From NCBI GenBank assembly GCA_002351705.1, contig DEHC01000006.1, positions 1-64,000 on the forward strand: DNA of 64,000 nt, read 5' to 3'. The notes under the pieces were generated by a model. It was not told where the DNA came from, searched no databases, and was given only the letters and a program-made list of their open reading frames with translations. Positions within the stretch are counted from its first letter, which is position 1, and each line of letters begins with the position of its first letter. The stretch is from Gammaproteobacteria bacterium UBA2810 (GTDB taxonomy: Bacteria; Pseudomonadota; Gammaproteobacteria; Enterobacterales; Succinivibrionaceae). The translations under genes were made by a program, and so were the position numbers. Below are positions 26,927-35,742 of this stretch, in pieces.

Positions 26927-29900
26927 ATGATTCCTGCACTTACAAACGTACCTGGGATTGATCCGGAATACCAGGCATTCTTTTCAGCACTGAAAGAAGC
27001 CGGTTTCACCGGCGATATCGAGACATCTTTCTCCTCAAGGCTTGCAGTGGCCACCGACAACAGCGTCTACCAGTGGCTGCCACAGGGAGCAGTATTCCCG
27101 AAAAGCAGCGATGATGTGGTCTGCCTTGTGAAGCTGGTTTCAGATCCCAAGTTCCGCAAAGTGAGGTTCACCCCGCGCGGCGGCGGCACCGGCACGAACG
27201 GTCAGTCGCTCAACAGCGGAATCGTCGTTGATCTGTCCCGCCATATGACTGCCATTCTCGAGCACAACGCCGAGGAGCACTGGGTTAGGGTGCAGCCGGG
27301 CGTAATCAAGGATGATCTCAACTCCAGGATAAAATCGACCGGCTATTTCTTCTCGCCCGATCTCTCCACGAGCAACAGGGCGACTATAGGCGGCATGATC
27401 AGCACCGACGCATCAGGACAGGGAGCAAGGCGCTACGGCCGCACCTCAAGGCATGTGCTCTCCGTATCGGTCGTGCTGATGGACGGGACTCTCGCCGAAT
27501 TCTCGCCGAAGTCCGGAAGCGCGCTCAGGGAAAAGCTCGGGCTCAAGACCTTCGAGGGGGATCTCTACCGTATTGTCTACGGCATAGCCAAGGGCAGAAG
27601 GGCGGAGATAGAGAAAACCTTCCCGGATCTCAACCGTTTCCTCACCGGATATGATCTGAAGCACGTCTATGATCCCGAGACCGACACGCTTGATCTCTCG
27701 AGGATCATCTGCGGAAGCGAGGGCACCCTTGCCTTCATTGTCGAGGCAAAGCTCGATCTGACCAAAATCCCCGCATTCCGCGCTCTGGTCAATGTCAAGT
27801 ATGACAGTTTTGACTCGGCCCTGAGGAACGCGCCGCTCATGATGAAGGCTGACGCACTCTCGGTCGAGACCGTTGACTCCAAGGTCCTTAACCTCGCGAA
27901 GAGCGACATTGTCTGGTACCAGGTCAAGGACCTTATAAAAGAGGTGCCTGGCAAGGATCTCCAGGGCATCAACATCGTCGAGTTCTCCGGGGATGACGAG
28001 GAGCACCAGAACGAGCTCGTGGAGAGCCTCTGCCGCAGGCTTGACCAGCAGATGGAGCGAGGAGAGGCCGGAGTCATCGGCTACCAGACCTGCAAGGATC
28101 TTCCGAGCATCCTCTCGGTATACGCGATGAGGAAGAAGTCCGTCGGGCTCCTCGGCAAGGCTCCTGGAGACGCGAAGCCTATCCCGTTCACCGAGGATAC
28201 TGCGGTTCCCCCCGAGCACCTCGCCGACTACATCCTGGAGTTTCGCGCGCTGCTTGACTCATATCACCTCAAGTACGGCATGTTCGGCCACATTGACTGC
28301 GGCGTTCTGCACGTAAGGCCGGCGCTTGACATGACTGATCCAGAACAGGAGAAGACTCTCCGGAGAATCTCGGACCGCATGGTCGAGCTCACCAAGAAGT
28401 ACGGCGGTCTGATGTGGGGCGAGCACGGCAGGGGATTCAGGAGCGAGTACGGTCCGAAGTATTTCGGGGATCTCTATCCGGAGCTCCGTAAAATAAAGAA
28501 GGCCTTTGACCCGGACAACAGGCTGAATCCCGGGAAGATTGCGGTTCCCGAAGGGAATGACGAGAAGCTCGTGTCCGTTGACTTCCAGAAGCGCGGCTCC
28601 TTTGACCGCCAGATAAGCCTTGATGTGAGGCATGATTTCAGCGACGCGATGGGCTGCAACGGCAACGGCCAGTGCTTCACTTATGATCTCAACTCCCCGA
28701 TGTGCCCGTCCTACAAGCTGACAAGGGACCGCCGCTTCTCCCCGAAGGGAAGATCCTCCCTTATCCGCGAATGGCTCAGGGAGCTTCAGACCAGGGGAAT
28801 TGATCCGAGGGACGAGGAGCATATAAAGGACGGCCGTTCGGTCGCCGGGGTTTTCAGAAGGTTCATCAACACGCTCGCCCTTAAAAGCGGGACAAAGGAT
28901 TTCTCCAGGGAAGTATGGGATGCCATGCAGGAGTGCCTCGCCTGCAAGGCCTGCGCAAGCCAGTGCCCGGTGAAGGTCGATGTCTCTAACTTCAGGGCAA
29001 GGTTCCTCAATATCTACTACCAGCGCTACTCAAGGCCTCTCAAGGACATGATAGTGCGCAATATCGAGAAGACAGTGCCCCTCGCCGCCTCGTTCCCGAG
29101 GCTGATGAACGCGCTCACGCTCAACCCCGTCTCGGATTTCCTCACAAGGAAAATCGTAGGCTTCGCGGATGCTCCTGCAATGAGCTATCCGGCTCTCCCG
29201 GCACTCCTCGCTGAGCTCGGCATTGAGACCATCAGGGAGCCCGAGAGGCTCGGGCAGCTCCCTGAGGAGGAGCGCAAAAAGAGCATACTCTTCGTCGAGG
29301 ACGCCTTCACCCGCGTCTATGACGCTCCGGTTGTGGCGCATTTCCTGAAGCTCGTGAAGCTCCTCGGCTTCAGGCCGTATGTCCTCCGCTACCTGCCGAA
29401 CGGCAAGACCCAGCACGTAAAGGGCTTCCTTCACGAGTTCTACGGCACGGCCCTCCGCGCCGCCGGATTCCTTAACAGTGTGTCTGCCTACGGCATTCCG
29501 CTCGTGGGTCTCGATCCGGCAATGGTCATATGCTACCGCGATGAGTATACGAGAGTCCTGAAGGACCTCCGAGGAGACTTCAATGTCATGCTCCCGCAGG
29601 AGTGGCTGCTGTCGGTGCTCGATCAGATCCCGGCAAAGCCAGTCCCTGAAAATGCCGAGACATATTACCTTCTTGCACACTGCCAAGAGCGCACGCTTAT
29701 TCCCTCGACCCACGCTGACTGGGAGAAGATCCTCTCCCGCTTCGGGGTAAGGCTCAAGGCTGTTCCTGTCGGATGCTGCGGCATGGCTGGCATCTACGGC
29801 CATGACTCATCGCACCTCGAGCAGTCAAAGAAGCTCTACTCCATGAGCTGGGGGCCTGTTATCAGCAAATACGGTGTTGATCACTGCGTCGCCACCGGCT

Positions 29901-30004
29901 ACTCCTGCAGATCCCAGGTTTACCGTATGGAGGACAGGGCCGTCATGCTGCATCCCCTCGAACTTGCCCTGAAGGCAATTGAGAAGCAGGAAGCGGCAGG
30001 GTAA
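26927..30004 (+). CDS. ydiJ: YdiJ-type FAD/4Fe-4S oxidoreductase (D-2-hydroxyglutarate dehydrogenase family)
   Basis: The 1025-residue protein has the YdiJ layout (E. coli 1018). An N-terminal PCMH FAD-binding domain carries FTPRGGGTGTNGQSL at about residues 81-95. An FAD-oxidase C-terminal domain follows, ending near FDPDNRLNPGK. A ferredoxin-like cluster sits at about 670-681 (CLACKACASQCP), and CCG-type cysteine motifs lie near the C-terminus (HCQERT, VGCCGMAG). YdiJ-type enzymes oxidise D-2-hydroxyacids such as D-2-hydroxyglutarate, which SerA can produce as a side product. Specificity here is inferred from the family. It stands as a single gene with a strong terminator. Confidence 0.9.
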   Translation: MIPALTNVPGIDPEYQAFFSALKEAGFTGDIETSFSSRLAVATDNSVYQWLPQGAVFPKSSDDVVCLVKLVSDPKFRKVRFTPRGGGTGTNGQSLNSGIVVDLSRHMTAILEHNAEEHWVRVQPGVIKDDLNSRIKSTGYFFSPDLSTSNRATIGGMISTDASGQGARRYGRTSRHVLSVSVVLMDGTLAEFSPKSGSALREKLGLKTFEGDLYRIVYGIAKGRRAEIEKTFPDLNRFLTGYDLKHVYDPETDTLDLSRIICGSEGTLAFIVEAKLDLTKIPAFRALVNVKYDSFDSALRNAPLMMKADALSVETVDSKVLNLAKSDIVWYQVKDLIKEVPGKDLQGINIVEFSGDDEEHQNELVESLCRRLDQQMERGEAGVIGYQTCKDLPSILSVYAMRKKSVGLLGKAPGDAKPIPFTEDTAVPPEHLADYILEFRALLDSYHLKYGMFGHIDCGVLHVRPALDMTDPEQEKTLRRISDRMVELTKKYGGLMWGEHGRGFRSEYGPKYFGDLYPELRKIKKAFDPDNRLNPGKIAVPEGNDEKLVSVDFQKRGSFDRQISLDVRHDFSDAMGCNGNGQCFTYDLNSPMCPSYKLTRDRRFSPKGRSSLIREWLRELQTRGIDPRDEEHIKDGRSVAGVFRRFINTLALKSGTKDFSREVWDAMQECLACKACASQCPVKVDVSNFRARFLNIYYQRYSRPLKDMIVRNIEKTVPLAASFPRLMNALTLNPVSDFLTRKIVGFADAPAMSYPALPALLAELGIETIREPERLGQLPEEERKKSILFVEDAFTRVYDAPVVAHFLKLVKLLGFRPYVLRYLPNGKTQHVKGFLHEFYGTALRAAGFLNSVSAYGIPLVGLDPAMVICYRDEYTRVLKDLRGDFNVMLPQEWLLSVLDQIPAKPVPENAETYYLLAHCQERTLIPSTHADWEKILSRFGVRLKAVPVGCCGMAGIYGHDSSHLEQSKKLYSMSWGPVISKYGVDHCVATGYSCRSQVYRMEDRAVMLHPLELALKAIEKQEAAG

Positions 30005-30049
30005 TATCAGCCGCGTCAGATGCCGCTCCGGCAACAGGGCTTATTCACG

Positions 30050-30088
30050 GCCCCGGCTTCTGGGATTCAGAAGCCGGGGCATTCTTTT
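30050..30088 (+). terminator. Terminator of ydiJ
   Basis: A perfect 13-bp stem GCCCCGGCTTCTG/CAGAAGCCGGGGC with a 5-base loop is followed by ATTCTTTT. Confidence 0.93.
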
Positions 30089-30190
30089 CAGAAAATGTCC
30101 CTGTGCCTCTGGGCATGACTTTTCCTGTGCGGTTCCTGCCGCTGTAATCAGGAAATTTAAAAAATTTGAGATTTGTCACAAAAATTCAAG

Positions 30191-30276
30191 TATAATCAGT
30201 CATTCCATCGGTGCGTGATCCCTGTGAGGGAAATAGTGCAGGGCTGGCACCATTTTCTTGAGACAGGGGTTAAAAA
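30191..30276 (+). promoter_or_regulatory. Promoter -10 and structured leader of deaD
   Basis: TATAAT at 30191-30196 would start a leader of about 75 bases. In it GGTGC (30210-30214) pairs with GCACC (30247-30251). Inside that, CCCT can pair either with AGGG four bases on (hairpin TCCCT/AGGGA, 30219-30231) or, as CCCTG (30220-30224), with CAGGG (30239-30243). The two inner helices exclude each other, a switch-like layout. No known riboswitch class was recognised. Confidence 0.45.
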
Positions 30277-32298
30277 ATGACAGAACAGACTAACAGCGCC
30301 GGGGAGAACGCCGCGGCAGAGGCTTCAGCCGGCACAGCCGCCCCGAAGGAGAACCAGGTATCCTTCAATGACCTCGGGCTTTCGGATAAAGTCCTCCACG
30401 CGGTTACTGATCTCGGCTTCGAGCTACCCTCAAAAATTCAGGAACGGGCCATTCCCGTCATCCTCGGGGGACATGATCTAATCGGACAGGCCCAGACCGG
30501 TACGGGAAAGACCGCTGCGTTTGCCCTTCCTCTTCTTTCAAAGACGGATTTCACAGGAAAGGACGTCCGGATCCTGGTAATCCTTCCCACAAGGGAGCTC
30601 GCCATTCAGGTGGCCGAAGCCTTCCAGCAGTTCTCGAAGTACCTCGAGGACTTCCATGTCCTGCCGATTTACGGCGGCGCCTCATACGAGACCCAGATCC
30701 GAGCTCTCAAAAGAGGCGTGCAGGTGGTTGTCGGCACGCCCGGCCGCGTCATTGACCTGATGAAGCGCGAGAAACTCGACACCAGCCATCTTTCCGCAAT
30801 TGTCCTTGATGAGGGCGACGAGATGCTTCGCATGGGCTTCATCGATGACATCGAGTGGATCCTGAGCCAGATCCCTGAAGAGAGGCAGATGATGCTGTTC
30901 TCCGCAACCATGCCGAAGCCGATCCGCAAGGTTGCCGAGAGGTACCTGCACAGTCCTGTCGAAATCAGGATTGAGTCGAAGACCCAGACCGCCTCGACGG
31001 TGCGCCAGCGCTACTGGCTGGTCTCCGGAATGCACAAGATTGACGCCATGGCAAGGCTGCTCGAGGTAGAGCCCTATGACGCAGTGCTCATCTTCGTGCG
31101 CACCAAGAATGACGCAGAGGAGGTTTCCCAGAAGCTCGCGGCAAGAGGCTTTGCCTGCGACGCGCTGCACGGCGACATTCCGCAGAAGATGCGCGAGAAG
31201 ATCGTTGACAAGCTGAGGAACGGACAGCTCGACATCCTCGTTGCAACTGACGTTGCAGCAAGAGGCCTTGACGTTGACCGCATCACCCATGTAATCAACT
31301 ATGATATCCCCTATGACTCCGAGACCTACGTCCACCGCATCGGCAGGACCGGAAGGGCAGGCAGGGAAGGCGACGCGATCCTCTTTATCTCGCCCCGCGA
31401 GAGAAGGGCGCTCAGGACAATCGAGCAGAGCACGCATCAGAAAATCGAGCCCATGAAGATGCCGACGACCGATGACATCAACAAGCACCGCGTCGAGGCA
31501 TTCAAGCAGAAGATCCTTGACGGACTGGGAGCTGACGATCTCGAGCCGTACGCAGAGATTATCGCGGAGATCCTTGAGGACGACTCGATAGATCCGACCG
31601 ATCTCTGCGCAGTTCTTGCCAAGATGGCGAACGGCAACGAGCCTCTTACTATCGAAAAGCCGGCCGAGGAGCCGGAGCAGACTGACTTTGACGAGATTGA
31701 CTCGGCAAGGGCCGGCCGGATGGAGAAAATCGAGCAGGAGAAGATCGAGCGCGACGGGCGCAGGCTGTCAACCGAGGCTATGCCGCTCAGGGATTTCCCT
31801 GACATAAAGATGGTCAAGTACCGCGTCGCGGTAGGCCGCAGGGACGGAGTGAAGCCCGGGCAGATCGTAGGCGCCATCGCGAACGAGGGTGACATCGAGA
31901 GCAAGTATATCGGACACATAGATATCTTCGGCAGCTTCTCGACGGTTGATCTCCCCGAGATGCCGGATGAGGTGCATGACATACTCGCAAGGGCGATGGT
32001 CTGCGGCAAGCCCCTCGACATCAGGGGCTATGATCAGGTTGAGGAGGACAGCGGCGAGCCGGGCCGCGGCGACTTCCCGAGAGGCGGGAGGTCGCGCCCG
32101 CGCTTCTTTTCCGAAAGGCACGGCCGGGGAGATTATTCCGACAAGGGCAGCCGAAGGGGCGGAAAGCCTGACTTCAGGGGCGATGACCGGAGGGAGCGCT
32201 CTGGCTTCAGAGGCGACAGGAAGGACCGCTTCCCGAAATCCCGTGACTTCGGCGGCCGCAGGGGATCGAGGCCCTTCAACAGATCAGGCAGCAGATAG
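30277..32298 (+). CDS. deaD: DEAD-box RNA helicase DeaD/CsdA with variant motif II
   Basis: DeaD unwinds RNA in ribosome assembly and mRNA decay, especially in the cold. The 673-residue protein has the Q motif (FNDLGLSDKVLHAV), motif I AQTGTGKT at residues 72-79, PTRELAIQ, SAT, and RIGRTGRAGREG. It then has a DbpA-type RNA-binding domain at about 500-590 and an Arg/Gly/Asp-rich tail with RGG-like repeats. Motif II reads Asp-Glu-Gly-Asp (178-181) where the family has Asp-Glu-Ala-Asp. All other ATPase motifs are intact, so it is probably active. Start and length fit DeaD (E. coli 629, with a shorter tail). It has its own promoter, leader and terminator. Confidence 0.94.
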   Translation: MTEQTNSAGENAAAEASAGTAAPKENQVSFNDLGLSDKVLHAVTDLGFELPSKIQERAIPVILGGHDLIGQAQTGTGKTAAFALPLLSKTDFTGKDVRILVILPTRELAIQVAEAFQQFSKYLEDFHVLPIYGGASYETQIRALKRGVQVVVGTPGRVIDLMKREKLDTSHLSAIVLDEGDEMLRMGFIDDIEWILSQIPEERQMMLFSATMPKPIRKVAERYLHSPVEIRIESKTQTASTVRQRYWLVSGMHKIDAMARLLEVEPYDAVLIFVRTKNDAEEVSQKLAARGFACDALHGDIPQKMREKIVDKLRNGQLDILVATDVAARGLDVDRITHVINYDIPYDSETYVHRIGRTGRAGREGDAILFISPRERRALRTIEQSTHQKIEPMKMPTTDDINKHRVEAFKQKILDGLGADDLEPYAEIIAEILEDDSIDPTDLCAVLAKMANGNEPLTIEKPAEEPEQTDFDEIDSARAGRMEKIEQEKIERDGRRLSTEAMPLRDFPDIKMVKYRVAVGRRDGVKPGQIVGAIANEGDIESKYIGHIDIFGSFSTVDLPEMPDEVHDILARAMVCGKPLDIRGYDQVEEDSGEPGRGDFPRGGRSRPRFFSERHGRGDYSDKGSRRGGKPDFRGDDRRERSGFRGDRKDRFPKSRDFGGRRGSRPFNRSGSR

Positions 32299-32324
32299 CG
32301 CTGAATTCCGGGGTTTGAAGCAGA

Positions 32325-32356
32325 CGGGCCGGCATATTGCCGGCCCGCTTTTTCTT
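32325..32356 (+). terminator. Terminator of deaD
   Basis: A 10-bp perfect stem (CGGGCCGGCA/TGCCGGCCCG) with a TAT loop is followed by CTTTTTCTTT. It lies between the convergent deaD and methyltransferase genes. The T-tract is only on the plus strand. Confidence 0.9.
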
Positions 32357-32373
32357 TCGCTTGGAAGTGCCTC

Positions 32374-33633
32374 TCAGGCGTCCTGCTGATTCTCTTCCTT
32401 GACTGCCGGCTTTTCAAGCCTCCGGAGCCTTGCCATGAAGAACCCGTCAAAGCCGGTCTTCGACGGATAGACGTTCTTCTTTTCCTCGAGCTCCCATTCT
32501 CCCGGATGATCATCAAGGAAGGCCTTAATCTGAAGCTCATTCTCCTCAGGCATAATCGAGCAGGTCGAATATACGAGCTTCCCGCCGGGCTTTACCATCC
32601 TGCTGTACTCGGCAAGGATTTTCTCCTGGGTATCGTATAGCTCCTTCATGTTCTCCATGCCGCTGCGCCACTTGGTCTCGGGATTGCGCTTCAGGACTCC
32701 GAGTCCTGAGCAGGGAACATCAAGGAGAACGCGGTCTGCAGATCTGTCAAGATGCTTTATGGTCTTTCCGGACTCGATGAGCCTTGTCTCGATGTTGAAC
32801 GCGCCGCATCTCCTGGCCCTGAGCTTGAGATCCTTAAGCTTCCACTCCTCGACGTCCATGGCGATGATTGTGCCTTTCCCATTCATCAGGGCGGCGAGGT
32901 GCATGGTCTTGCCGCCGGAGCCGGAGCAGGCGTCTATGACGCGCATCCCTGGCTCCGCCTCAAGGAACGGAGCGATGAGCTGAGAGCCGGCGTCCTGCTG
33001 CTCGAACATGCCCTGCTTGAAGGCGAAAAGATTGAAGAGAGAAGCGTCTGTCGTTATTTCGAGCGCGTTCTCGACGCCTGGCACATCTCTGAAGCCGACC
33101 TGCGAGATGCTGAGCGAGCGCTTGAGCTCATGCATGTCAGCCTTCAGTGTATTTAGTCTGATGAAGCGCCTCGGGGCTTCGGCGAGAGCCTTCCTCTCCG
33201 CGGGCCACTTGCGCCCGAGTTCGAGATCGCCGAGCGCGTCGAGCCAGTCTGGGCAGCCGTCCCTGAGCGCCGGCATTTTCTTTGCGCGGCTGAGCTTTTC
33301 CTCGAACTTCCGGAGCTCATCGCCGTCAAGCGGGACAGCGGGCTTCTCGGCGCACTGCGGGAGACGGTTGACGAGATGCCAGATTTCGAGCATCTTCGTG
33401 ATGTTTTCTGGGATCTGCTTCATGCTGAAGCTGCCGAGGAAGCAGTAATAGTTGAGCCTCCTGAATATGTCGCCGATAACTCCTATTATGAGTCCGCGCT
33501 CCGCGTTCCGGATATGCAGCTTGTTGAAATACTTCTGGTACGCCCTGTCCAGAGGAAGCTTCTCGGCTGTCGCTGCGTGGATTATCGTACCCGCTAGCCG
33601 GAACTGGAAGGCAGTAAGTGTCGTCGGTTTCAT
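32374..33633 (-). CDS. RsmB/NOP family RNA (cytosine-C5) methyltransferase
   Basis: The 419-residue protein combines an N-terminal helical domain with a Rossmann methyltransferase domain of the NOL1/NOP2/Sun family. The SAM site is VIDACSGSGGKTMHLA. The two family cysteines are in VLLDVPCSGLG (motif IV) and YSTCSIMPEEN (motif VI). RsmB in E. coli methylates C967 of 16S rRNA and is 429 residues with a NusB-like N-terminus. The size and N-terminal domain suggest RsmB, but RsmF is a possible alternative. The start is placed at 33633 (MKPTTLTAFQF), because the upstream 80 codons of open frame look non-coding (Arg/Pro/Ser mix). Confidence 0.82.
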   Translation of the reverse strand: MKPTTLTAFQFRLAGTIIHAATAEKLPLDRAYQKYFNKLHIRNAERGLIIGVIGDIFRRLNYYCFLGSFSMKQIPENITKMLEIWHLVNRLPQCAEKPAVPLDGDELRKFEEKLSRAKKMPALRDGCPDWLDALGDLELGRKWPAERKALAEAPRRFIRLNTLKADMHELKRSLSISQVGFRDVPGVENALEITTDASLFNLFAFKQGMFEQQDAGSQLIAPFLEAEPGMRVIDACSGSGGKTMHLAALMNGKGTIIAMDVEEWKLKDLKLRARRCGAFNIETRLIESGKTIKHLDRSADRVLLDVPCSGLGVLKRNPETKWRSGMENMKELYDTQEKILAEYSRMVKPGGKLVYSTCSIMPEENELQIKAFLDDHPGEWELEEKKNVYPSKTGFDGFFMARLRRLEKPAVKEENQQDA

Positions 33634-33698
33634 GTTTTTCACCGTGCTGTTAGGATTAACGCAGGAATTCTGCAATATTATAGCTGTCCGAGTCCGGA

Positions 33699-34304
33699 TC
33701 AGTCTTTCCGCCCGTCGTCTGACATCAGGTTGTCGAGATCCCTCTCGAAGCTTCCGATGAAGGTCTCCAGGAAATAATCGAGCGCCGGCCGGGACCGCTT
33801 CGTCAGAGTCTCCCTTATTTTCCGCTCGGCTGACAGAAAGTCCCTGTTTCCCGAAGCTGTCTCCACTATGCATTTGATATATGCCGATATTGTATCAGCG
33901 TCCTTCACTATGCGGCGGATTTCAGGATCCAGGCTCTCCGAGAGGAGAAATTCCCGGCAGTACGGCCGGAGCTCCTCAGGGAGCGTCTCGAGCAGAAGCT
34001 CCTCGGCATTGGCCTCGATTTTCTTGTACTCGGCAGTGAGGATCCTGTTCTTGTACTTGATCGGTGTGGGGAGATCGCCGGTGAACACCTCTGATGCATC
34101 ATGATAGAGCGCCGCTGCCGCAGCCTTCTCCGGATCCACGTCCGCGCCGAACTTCACTTTTTCAATCACGGCAAGCATGTGCGCGATTATCGCCGTCTCC
34201 AGGGAATGCTCGGCAACATTCTCATGCCTGGTGTTGCGCATTAGCGACCAGCGCTCGATGAGCTTCATCCTGTCGGTATAGGCTATGAAAGGGCTTTCTG
34301 CCAT
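33699..34304 (-). CDS. yfbR: 5'-deoxynucleotidase YfbR
   Basis: YfbR is an HD-domain phosphohydrolase that removes phosphate from deoxyribonucleoside 5'-monophosphates, helping to balance dNTP pools. The 201-residue protein follows E. coli YfbR closely: RMKLIERWSLMRNTRHENVAEHSLE, then the HD pair in ALYHDASEVFTGDLPTP, and the later Asp in VKDADTISAYIKC. The ATG at 34304 has a perfect AGGAGG site 6 bases upstream. It lies just downstream of alaA on the same strand, the same pairing as in E. coli, with a terminator between them. Confidence 0.95.
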   Translation of the reverse strand: MAESPFIAYTDRMKLIERWSLMRNTRHENVAEHSLETAIIAHMLAVIEKVKFGADVDPEKAAAAALYHDASEVFTGDLPTPIKYKNRILTAEYKKIEANAEELLLETLPEELRPYCREFLLSESLDPEIRRIVKDADTISAYIKCIVETASGNRDFLSAERKIRETLTKRSRPALDYFLETFIGSFERDLDNLMSDDGRKD

Positions 34305-34320
34305 CTGTCCTCCTGATACG

Positions 34321-34345
34321 AAAAGGCCGATCCAGAGGACCGGCC
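34321..34345 (-). terminator. Terminator of alaA
   Basis: On the minus strand a 9-bp stem (GGCCGGTCC/GGATCGGCC, one wobble) with a TCT loop is followed by TTTT. It lies between alaA and yfbR. Confidence 0.75.
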
Positions 34346-34373
34346 GCAATTGAGCCTTCCGAGCTTTCCCGGA

Positions 34374-35585
34374 CTACTGCCGGTAATGCTTCAGGAACCT
34401 CGCCAGCCTAGTGGAGGCATCCTTCAGGACATCCTCGGTAGGCAGGAAGACGACCCTGAAGTGATCCGGGGCAGGCCAGTTGAAGCCGGTCCCCTGGACA
34501 AGCAGCATATGCTCCTGGCGGAGGAGATCAAGAACCATCTTGCTGTCATCCTTGATCGGGTAGACCTTCGGATCAATTCTCGGGAACATGTAGAGCGCGC
34601 CCTTCGGCTTGACGCAGCTGATTCCCGGAATCGAGGTGAAGAGATCATAGCAGACGTCGCGCTGCCTGCAGAGCCTCCCGCCCGGGACGATCAGCTCGTT
34701 GATGCTCTGGTAGCCGCCGAGGGCGGTGGGGATGGCCATCTGCATCGGGACATTGGCGCAGAGCCTCATGGTCGATATGAGGTTGAGGCCCTCGATATAG
34801 CCCTTTGCCATCTGCTTCGGGCCGCTCACCATCATCCAGCCCTGCCTGAAGCCGCAGGCGCGGTACGCCTTGGAGAGGCCGTTGAAGGTCAGGAAGAGCA
34901 CGTCATCGCAGAGCGTGCAGGCGCTGCGGTGAGCGGTGTCATCGTAGAGGATCTTGTCGTAGATCTCGTCGGCAAAGATGATGAGTCCGTGCTGGCGGGC
35001 GATTTCAATCAGATCAAGGAGAAGATCGGTGCTGTAGACCGCTCCCGTGGGGTTATTGGGGTTGATGATCACGATTCCCTTGGTCCTCGGGGTAATCTTC
35101 TTCTTGATGTCCTCAAGATCAGGGTACCAGTCCGCAGACTCATCGCACATGTAGTGGACAGCCCTGCCGCCTGCAAGGTTTACGGCTGCGGTCCAGAGAG
35201 GATAGTCAGGTGCGGGCACCAGGATCTCGTCGCCGTTGTTTAGAAGGGCCTGCATTGACTGGGTTATAAGCTCTGAGCAGCCGTTTCCGATGAAGATATC
35301 ATTCACATCTGCGGAGCGCAGTCCCTTCTGCTGGTAGTACTGGGCAATCGCCTTCCTCGCGACGAAAAGTCCCTTCGAGTCGCAGTAGCCTGTATTCTGG
35401 GGAAGGTTGGCGATAACATCGCGGATAACTTCCTCCGGGGCCTCAAAGCCGAACGGCGCCAGGTTGCCGATGTTCAGCTTGAGGATACGGTGCCCTTCAT
35501 CTTCAAGACGGCGGGCCTCTTCATGAACCTTGCCGCGAATGTCATAGCAGACATTGTCGAGCTTGTGAGACTTATCTATATACAC
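34374..35585 (-). CDS. alaA: Glutamate-pyruvate aminotransferase AlaA
   Basis: AlaA is a PLP aminotransferase that makes alanine from pyruvate and glutamate. The protein matches E. coli AlaA along its length: KLDNVCYDIRG, LNIGNLAPFGFEAP, IINPNNPTGAVYS, FADEIYDKILYDD, the PLP-lysine segment TFNGLSKAYR, and PKGALYMFPRI. The open frame extends upstream to an ATG at 35645, but a perfect TATAAT lies inside that extension. E. coli AlaA also begins about ten residues before KLDN. I therefore choose the GTG at 35585 (VYIDKSHKL). The Shine-Dalgarno is weak in either case, so the exact start is uncertain. Confidence 0.93.
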   Translation of the reverse strand: MYIDKSHKLDNVCYDIRGKVHEEARRLEDEGHRILKLNIGNLAPFGFEAPEEVIRDVIANLPQNTGYCDSKGLFVARKAIAQYYQQKGLRSADVNDIFIGNGCSELITQSMQALLNNGDEILVPAPDYPLWTAAVNLAGGRAVHYMCDESADWYPDLEDIKKKITPRTKGIVIINPNNPTGAVYSTDLLLDLIEIARQHGLIIFADEIYDKILYDDTAHRSACTLCDDVLFLTFNGLSKAYRACGFRQGWMMVSGPKQMAKGYIEGLNLISTMRLCANVPMQMAIPTALGGYQSINELIVPGGRLCRQRDVCYDLFTSIPGISCVKPKGALYMFPRIDPKVYPIKDDSKMVLDLLRQEHMLLVQGTGFNWPAPDHFRVVFLPTEDVLKDASTRLARFLKHYRQ

Positions 35586-35622
35586 TTGAACTACCAGCCT
35601 ATCAAACAAGCAAATAATCTTA

Positions 35623-35628
35623 ATTATA
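35623..35628 (-). promoter_or_regulatory. -10 element upstream of alaA
   Basis: A perfect TATAAT on the minus strand lies about 38 bases before the GTG start of alaA. The -35 region is not convincing. The element argues against the longer alaA frame. Confidence 0.45.
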
Positions 35629-35742
35629 CTCCGAGATTCTACCATTGCCTCGGATGATTTTCCTTACATTTGAGAATCCGGTGCCCTGAGTCAGAAGGTG
35701 CCCCGTCGGGATATAATGCGGCAGCATAAGTGCGGAGGAAAA

